From Scilla litardierei (Eukaryota; Streptophyta; Magnoliopsida; Asparagales; Asparagaceae): a DNA stretch of 64,000 nucleotides. The translations under genes and the position numbers were made by a program. The notes beneath the pieces were generated by a model, which ran no database searches, was not told where the DNA came from, and worked only from the letters and a program-made list of their open reading frames with translations. Of the stretch, positions 58,461-64,000 are shown in pieces (positions within the stretch are counted from its first letter, which is position 1; every line of letters begins with the position of its first letter). The stretch covers positions 81,654,422 to 81,718,421 of the forward strand of contig CM061140.1 of assembly GCA_030789695.1 (NCBI GenBank). The letters are read 5' to 3'.

Positions 58461-60464
58461 TCAGAAAGCAGCGGAAGGTGAGTCCTCGTCCTCCTCGGAA
58501 GAGGGTGGGGATGGGTGGTCGGGGGAGGCTGGGGGTGTGCTGAGAAGTGGGGAATGAGGTGAAGGTATAGGGGCAGTGGTGGTGTGAATAATGGGAGGAG
58601 TGTCGGTGGTGGTGGGTGGTGGTGGTAGGAAGGCGATTAAGGCGGTGGTGAGAGGAATAGAAATGGAGGAAGTAGATGCGGTGGTGACGGTAGTGGGAGG
58701 TGGTGGGAGGGATCTGGACCGCACCGGCAATTTCCTCCGGCGCACGTATGGAGTGACGGAGGAGGATGGAGGTAGCGTGGGTGCGGTGGAAGTGGTCGGG
58801 AGGGGTGAAGTGGATGCCGGGATGGGATGTGAAGATGGAGGAGAAGAATGTGGTGAGGGGGGTGATGGATGTGGGGAAGTGTGGGTGGGTGGAGGAGAAG
58901 ATCGCCGGGGTGGTGAAGGTGGGGGTGGTCCGTGGATATGAGTAAGAAGGCGGAGAATGGCGGCCACGTTCCTCTCAAGTGCGAGGAAACGTGGGTGAGT
59001 AAGAAAGGAGGATGGCGATGGGTCCGAGGAAGCAGAGGACATCGCGAGCTCACGAAGGGCAGCGACCTCCCTCTCAAGTCCCAGACTGGCAGATACCTGA
59101 CGGCGACCAAAAGATGTAGACTGACGCGAGGCAGAGGTGGTGCCGCCAGGTAAGGTCGAAGAGGTGCCAGCGGCAGTAGTCATGCCGGTACAGGAGACAA
59201 GGCCAGAAATGGCCGCAAAGAGGTGCTCAGACGTGATCGGTCCCAGAGCAGAAACAGGACGACTCGGGCCAGCCCCTAAATCTCCCACAGACGCAGGGAT
59301 ATCCTGCTCGCCTAAGTGGGCGGCAGGGGACGGTGATCTGCGGGCGTCTGCGGGAAAGAAAGGAAGATTCAACCCAGCTAAGAAGTCGGGATCAGGAGGA
59401 AAAGTCCAATCTCCCACGAGGGCAAGGGTCATGCGAGCGGGGTTGGGCAGGATGGTGTAAGGGGCTGGGGGGTGGTCATAATGAAATATGAAGCGGCCAT
59501 CCGAGCGGGGCTTGATCATGTGGATGTGCCGCAGGACATCAATATCGAGATGTGAGGGTCCTGCGGCAGCTGGAAGATTATTGGGGATGGTGATATTGAA
59601 TTGGGCGTGAGCACAGATGATCGTGATGATGCCCCCACAACAAAACTTCCCCTTACCGGCCCGGCTGATCTCGAGTAGCTTGTAAACAAGCCAATCGCTG
59701 CCATGAATGGGGACGGTAGGGGCCCTGAAGCTGACTCCATCATCATCCCGGACATAAGGAAAAGTCATGGCCCAAAGGATAAAAAGGTCAGGGATAGTCA
59801 CAGTACCAGACTCGTCCCTAGGGAAGAATGCAGATGAAATGATCCTGTGGGCTAAACGAAACACGGGATGAATGATGGAGGAGGCCTTGGCCCTTCCTCG
59901 GGGGTAATCACGGATCAAAGTGAGGCGGAACCAGAATTGATCGACATCAAACTCGGGCGTGTACCCGTAGTGTCGGATGGAATCATCCCCGAGATTGGGG
60001 AAACCAAATATATCGTTGATCGTGTTCAGATTCGTGGTGACACTACGGTTACGCACCCTGAATTTAATGATCGACCCGGACTCCCAAGTAAGTGTGGAGA
60101 GGAATTCGAGTGTGAGCGCCGGGTAGGATACTGCATGAGCATTAAGAAAGGCCAACCATCCTAAGTTAGCGAAAAGAGATTCGACCTCGGTGAAGACACC
60201 GAGATCGACAAGTGTACGTGCGTGCGGGAACTTAGTGGATAGATGCCCTCGAGCATCAAGCCTTCGGTAAAAATCTTTGTGCTCCTGGTTCCGAAAAATA
60301 TACCCGTGCGGGCCCAACATTGGGTCCACAGGGGGGACAACAGGCGGAGGAGGGCCAAGTGTAAGTGCTCGTGTACGGGAAGGGGGGCGTGTTTGTTTTC
60401 GTCTCTTTCGAGACGGCTCCTCTTCCCGCATGATACCCTTCCCCTTATCCTTATCTTTAGCCAT
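58461..60464 (-). CDS. B3 ORF2, intact second gene of the B family
   Basis: 667 codons, starting MAKDKDKGKGIMREEEPSRK; this start is chosen because B1 and B2 share it, although the frame is open 19 codons further. Residues 16-24 (SRKRRKQ) are a likely nuclear signal. Residues about 58-330 are the conserved domain: FYRRLDARGHLSTKF, VESLFANLGWLAFLNAHAVS, TINDIFGFPNLGDDSIRHYG, RAKASSIIHPVFRLAHRIIS, ESGTVTIPDLFILWAMTFPY and DWTFPPDPDF. Residues about 440-660 are P/S/T-rich with ERNVAAILRLLTHIHG and a basic YVRRRKLPVRSRSLP patch; the end is acidic (EEDEDSPSAAF). No membrane segment or known catalytic motif. The domain type is known from Athila-like plant elements, but its role is not. A DNA- or RNA-binding or trans-acting role is possible but unproven. 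Confidence 0.82.
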   Translation of the reverse strand: MAKDKDKGKGIMREEEPSRKRRKQTRPPSRTRALTLGPPPPVVPPVDPMLGPHGYIFRNQEHKDFYRRLDARGHLSTKFPHARTLVDLGVFTEVESLFANLGWLAFLNAHAVSYPALTLEFLSTLTWESGSIIKFRVRNRSVTTNLNTINDIFGFPNLGDDSIRHYGYTPEFDVDQFWFRLTLIRDYPRGRAKASSIIHPVFRLAHRIISSAFFPRDESGTVTIPDLFILWAMTFPYVRDDDGVSFRAPTVPIHGSDWLVYKLLEISRAGKGKFCCGGIITIICAHAQFNITIPNNLPAAAGPSHLDIDVLRHIHMIKPRSDGRFIFHYDHPPAPYTILPNPARMTLALVGDWTFPPDPDFLAGLNLPFFPADARRSPSPAAHLGEQDIPASVGDLGAGPSRPVSALGPITSEHLFAAISGLVSCTGMTTAAGTSSTLPGGTTSASRQSTSFGRRQVSASLGLEREVAALRELAMSSASSDPSPSSFLTHPRFLALERNVAAILRLLTHIHGPPPPSPPRRSSPPPTHTSPHPSPPSPHSSPPSSHPIPASTSPLPTTSTAPTLPPSSSVTPYVRRRKLPVRSRSLPPPPTTVTTASTSSISIPLTTALIAFLPPPPTTTDTPPIIHTTTAPIPSPHSPLLSTPPASPDHPSPPSSEEDEDSPSAAF

Positions 60465-61448
60465 GTGTGTGTGTGAGCAAGAATTAGTGCAAAAATCGTG
60501 GATGCACACTAACACAAGCAAACGAGCAGCTCAACAAATAGGGCAAATATATAAATATAAGCTTAGGAGCGAGTTTACCCAAGCGGAATGGTGGAGCTTG
60601 CTCGTTGATGTCCCCACACTGTTCAGCGAGAGTAGCTTGGAGCCGCGGCGAACTCCTTCGGCAAGAATTTTCGGATGGGTGGGGTTTGGGGGAAAATTAG
60701 GTCAAAATGCGGAATGGGAGGAGAGAGAGGGTGAAGGTGATGGAGGAATTGATGGAGGAGGTGGAGAGAGGGAGTAATGGAGGAGTAGGGGACGTGGGGG
60801 AGTGGGGATCGGTTGTTGGAGAAGAGGGGAAGACGAAACGACGGCGAGATTTGCGATCGGGCGAGGGCGGAAACGAGCGGGTGTCGGGGGGGTATTTATA
60901 GGGTTTTAAGTCGAACCGATCGGGTGACTTGTCACCCGGTCGGTTGACGGTTAGGTCGAAAATCTTGCCGAAGAAATGCTACAGGCGAACCGGTCGGTTG
61001 AGTTGTCAACCGATCGGTTGGCCGCTCCACACATTTTCCCGAGAACTTAGGGCTGCTCACCCGGTCACTTCAACCGATCGTGCATGAACTCAACCGATCG
61101 GTTGATATTTCCCCAAAAATTTCCGAGAGTTCTCCCTCACCCGGTCTCCACCCGGTCTCTTCATTACTCAACCGATCGGTTCATTCGGGGACAGATCTCG
61201 GCATGTATCTGATACAACCCAACCGATCGGGTGAGTTATCACCCGATCGGTTGGGGCTTGTTTCCTGCAAAAACCAAGAAATTTGCTTAAGTCCCCGAAC
61301 GGATGTTCTCGCGGCTGATTTTATTTATAAAAATAGATAAAATAAAGTAAAAAATAACGCTAAAAAGTGGGAAAAAGTTTAGAACATGGGTTGCCTCCCA
61401 TGAAGCGCACTTGTTTAACGTCGTTGGCTCGACGCCCGCAAGAGATGC
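60465..61448 (-). promoter_or_regulatory. B3 spacer with palindrome cluster and TATA box upstream of ORF2
   Basis: On the minus strand, facing palindromes (plus coordinates about 61221-61252, 60984-61020, 60916-60948 and singles near 61073, 61092 and 61171) lead to a TATA box (plus-strand TATTTATAG, 60893-60901) about 430 bases before the ORF2 start. Same layout as B1 and B2. Confidence 0.55.
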
Positions 61449-64000
61449 TCATGGTGGCTGATACAGGTGATGCCCAAATTTCGGCATCTCTTTCTCGTTG
61501 GAGCTGGAGGCGCTTGGAGTAGTCAGCGGCTGGAAAAATACTTGCTCGACTACCCTCCCCTTGTTCTTGGGGTCCGGGGGCTTTTCCTTGGTGTTGGCGC
61601 TTCCCGCCATCTTCTTCAGGATCCGGACCTCGTCTTTAGTGAGGTCCGTGGGCTCCTTCCCCGTTCTCCCCACAGGAGGGGCTTTGGCGAACCCGGGAGG
61701 GGTCGTTCTTGCTGCACTCGGTTTTTCAGCAGCTTCCTTGTACTTGGGGCCGTCTCCATCCTCAGAATCCCCTAAGTCATCGGGGGGTTTTTTCAGGAGA
61801 ATCTCCCAGGAGCTCTCCTCTGCAGCTTTTTCTTCTTCTATCTCAAGCAGATTGCACCGAGGGTCATCAGGTGGATCGGGGTGCTTCATGGATAATCCCA
61901 GATCGAACTCAACTTTCTCTCCGCTGACGTTTAAAGAGAGTTTCCCGTTCTTCACATCTATTAGAACGCCAGCAGTGGCCATGAAGGGCCGTCCCAGGAT
62001 AATGGGGGTGTGCGCGTCTTCGGGCATGTCCATGACTACAAAGTCCACAGGCACATGCACCCCTCTTACATTCACGGGGAGATCATCCACAATTCCCACC
62101 GGATATTTGACCGACCGGTCTGCTAGTTGTAGGGTCATACCGGTGGGCTCCAAATCACCCATTCCTATTCTTCTGTACATCGACAAGGGCATCAAGCTAA
62201 CACTCGCTCCTAGATCAACGAGTGCACGATTAATCTTCACAGCCCCGATTGTGCAAGGAATAGAGAAGCTCCCCGGGTCCTTGAGTTTCGGCGGGTTTGC
62301 CCTCTGAATAAGAGCGCTACATTCCGCCGTCAGCACCACTTTCTCTTTTCTTGACCCTCTGGTCACCAAATCTTTCAAGAATTTTGCATAGGAGGGGATT
62401 GTTTCGATTGCCTCTAAGAAGGGGATTTGCAGGCTTAGGTCCTTGACCATGGCGAAGAACTTCCCATATTTCTCATCAATTTTTGCCTGAGCCAACCGTT
62501 GTGGAAATGGCACAACGGGTTTATACACTTTCGGGCTCTCCTCCTCCTTCTTCTTCTCTTCTTCAGACACTCCCTCCGGAGTCATGGGATTCGATGATGA
62601 AGCATCGGCGTCATTTGATTTTTCAATCGGCCTCTCAACGACCAATGGTGCTTCCGGGTTGCTAGGGGGCACTCTAGTAGGAATTTGTGTCCCGCTTCTC
62701 AGAACGATAGCGGACACATTTGCGTGCTCGTGCACGAGTGCCGATGTTTGTGTTGCTCCCCTCGGGTTCACCTCCGGCTATGGCGGTAATTGGTTTTGTG
62801 ACCTTGCAAGGTTCGCCACTTGTAACCCCAGCTGGGTTACTTGATCCGTGAGGGTCCGCTGACCCATTTCCAGCCTTTGGTTGATCTTCTCCTGGTTGGT
62901 AATATATTGAGTCAAGAGAGACTCAACCGGAGAGACGGCCCTCTGTTGGCCATACTGCTGCTGCTGCTGGAACGGCTGCTGAGTCCTGGGGGCGTAAGAT
63001 TGTTGCTGAAATGGTTGCTGCTGAAATGGTTGCTGCTGAACCTGATTCTGTTGTGGCCTAGCCGGCTGATATGTCTGTTGCTGCGGCTGCTGAGGCGGCG
63101 AGGGCTGAAATGGTGGCCGGTAACTGAAGTTCGGGTGGTTCCGCTTGTTCGGAGAGTAGGCCGGGTTGGAATTTGTCCTTGGCGGATACGGCGCATTCCC
63201 CGTGGGGTTGTAAAATAGTGCGCTGGCCTGATCCAACGGTGGTGAAATGTCACCACCGTCGAATTCCCCAAAGAATTCGGACTCTACCACAGAAATTTGC
63301 TGTGTACCGGCCCCACCGGCTCCTACCATCAGTGCGGAGATCTGGGTCGAAAGCAAGTCAAACTTGCTTGATAGTTTGTCGACGTCCTCGACTCTATGTA
63401 TACCCCCAGATCTTGGTGTGGCTCTCTCATCACACCACCGCTCATTGTTGGATGCCATATTTTCCAGAATATGCCCGGCATCTTCCTCGCTTCTAGACAT
63501 GAAGGAACCCCCATCCGCAGCGTCCATAGAAGATTTAAGGTCATCCCTCAACCCATTGTAGAACAGATTGATAATCTGCCACTTCGGAAGCTCATGGTGA
63601 GGGCATCTTCTTTGCATCTCTTTATATCTCGTCCAAGCCTCATGCAAGGACTCGTGGCTGGCCTGGGAGAAGGAGGAGATTTCACTCCTCAACTTCATGG
63701 TCTTCCCCGGAGGAAAGAACTTCGTCAGAAAAGCGTTGGAGAGCTTCTCCCAGGTGTTGAAAGTGTTGGGGTCTTTCCCCCTTAGCCATTGCTTGGCTTT
63801 GTCCCGCAAAGAGAAAGGGAACAGCTTCAGACGGATAGCCTCTGTCGTGACACCATTAATTCGGAAGGTGTCACACTTCTCCAAGAAGGAGTCCAGGTGC
63901 TCGATCGGGCTCTCCATGGGTGCACCCGCAAACTGGTCTTGCTGGATCCATGTTACTAGAGACGGCTTCAGCTCAAAGCTTTGGGCCGCAATAGCTGGAG
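61449..64000 (-). pseudogene. B3 gag-aspartic protease (one stop; 5' end outside window)
   Basis: Open from the window edge (WIQQDQFAGAPMESPIEHL) to a stop at 62778-62780, then onward in the same frame to 61449. Gag core: AIRLKLFPFSLRDKAKQWLRG, FLTKFFPPGKTMKLRSEISS, RRCPHHELPKWQIINLFYNG and MSRSEEDAGHILENMASNN. A Q/P-rich tract is at about 62950-63120 and a coiled-coil-like KINQRLEMGQRTLTDQVTQ precedes the stop in LPP*PEVNPRG, where the other copies have Q (CAG to TAG). Protease: RALVDLGASVSLMPLSMYRR and HTPIILGRPFMATAGVLIDV. It ends FGHHLYQPP with no RT. Its only visible defect is the stop, so a recently active gene is likely. Confidence 0.9.

Larger units (their letters stand above)
55255..64000 (-). 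mobile_element. B3: Athila-like non-autonomous element, minus strand, 5' end outside window
   Basis: On the minus strand the order is gag-protease (64000-61449), spacer (61448-60465), ORF2 (60464-58461), 3' region, PPT, 3' LTR (56813-55255). This is the best preserved of the three: ORF2 is intact and the visible gag-protease has one stop. It inserted into the 3' region of B2 in opposite orientation. No RT or integrase lies between protease and ORF2 or after ORF2. Confidence 0.9.

Noticed and set aside
58461..60464. ORF2 as an envelope-like gene
   Set aside because: Athila elements may have an env-like gene, but this product has no signal peptide or membrane segment and starts with a basic nuclear-type cluster.

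Overview
The window is a block of nested LTR retrotransposons from a large, repeat-rich flowering-plant genome. The evidence is plant-type Ty1/copia (SIRE-like) and Ty3/gypsy (Athila-like and Tekay/Del-like chromovirus) proteins, a primer-binding site matching plant tRNA-Asp, 5-bp target-site duplications (TSDs), and no recognisable host gene. The species cannot be told from the sequence.

Layout. 1-1560: decayed 3' end of a copia element. 1561-2267: no assignable feature. 2268-10979: SIRE-like copia element 'D1' (5' LTR, gag, protease, integrase, RT, RNase H, all broken), with a 2.15-kb minus-strand solo LTR ('E') inside its gag. At 10980 D1 is interrupted by gypsy element 'A1' (LTR about 3.1 kb, Tekay-like RT relic at 36.4-37.1 kb). 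A1's 5' LTR is split by Athila-like element 'B1' (13399-35471). B1 in turn holds 'A2' (22570-32057, same LTR family as A1 but with a non-coding interior) and a minus-strand solo copia LTR 'D2' (32365-34095). A1's 3' LTR begins at 38277 and is split at 38476 by a second B element, 'B2'. B2's second gene is split by the very young copia-type element 'C' (45337-53029), and its 3' region is interrupted at 55255 by 'B3', a minus-strand B element that runs off the window.

How the parts work together. The three B copies share one design: LTR, tRNA-Asp PBS, gag joined to aspartic protease, a palindrome-rich spacer with its own TATA box, a second gene of about 670 codons (ORF2), a conserved hairpin with an A-rich tract, a polypurine tract, LTR. 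None contains reverse transcriptase, RNase H or integrase, and the same segment is absent from all three. They therefore look like an established non-autonomous family that keeps Gag, protease and an extra protein and borrows pol. A2 and C are two further non-autonomous elements with essentially non-coding interiors; C has two 1198-bp LTRs that differ at one site by eye. Nesting order (D1, then A1, then B1/B2, then A2, C, B3) agrees with the visible decay of each layer.

Most interesting points: the pol-less B family with a second gene; an LTR-like palindrome and TATA module repeated just upstream of that gene; paired PBS and PPT sites in C; a non-coding block of about 180 bp shared by the otherwise unrelated elements A2 and C; and several hairpins, two sets of which show pairing-preserving base changes.
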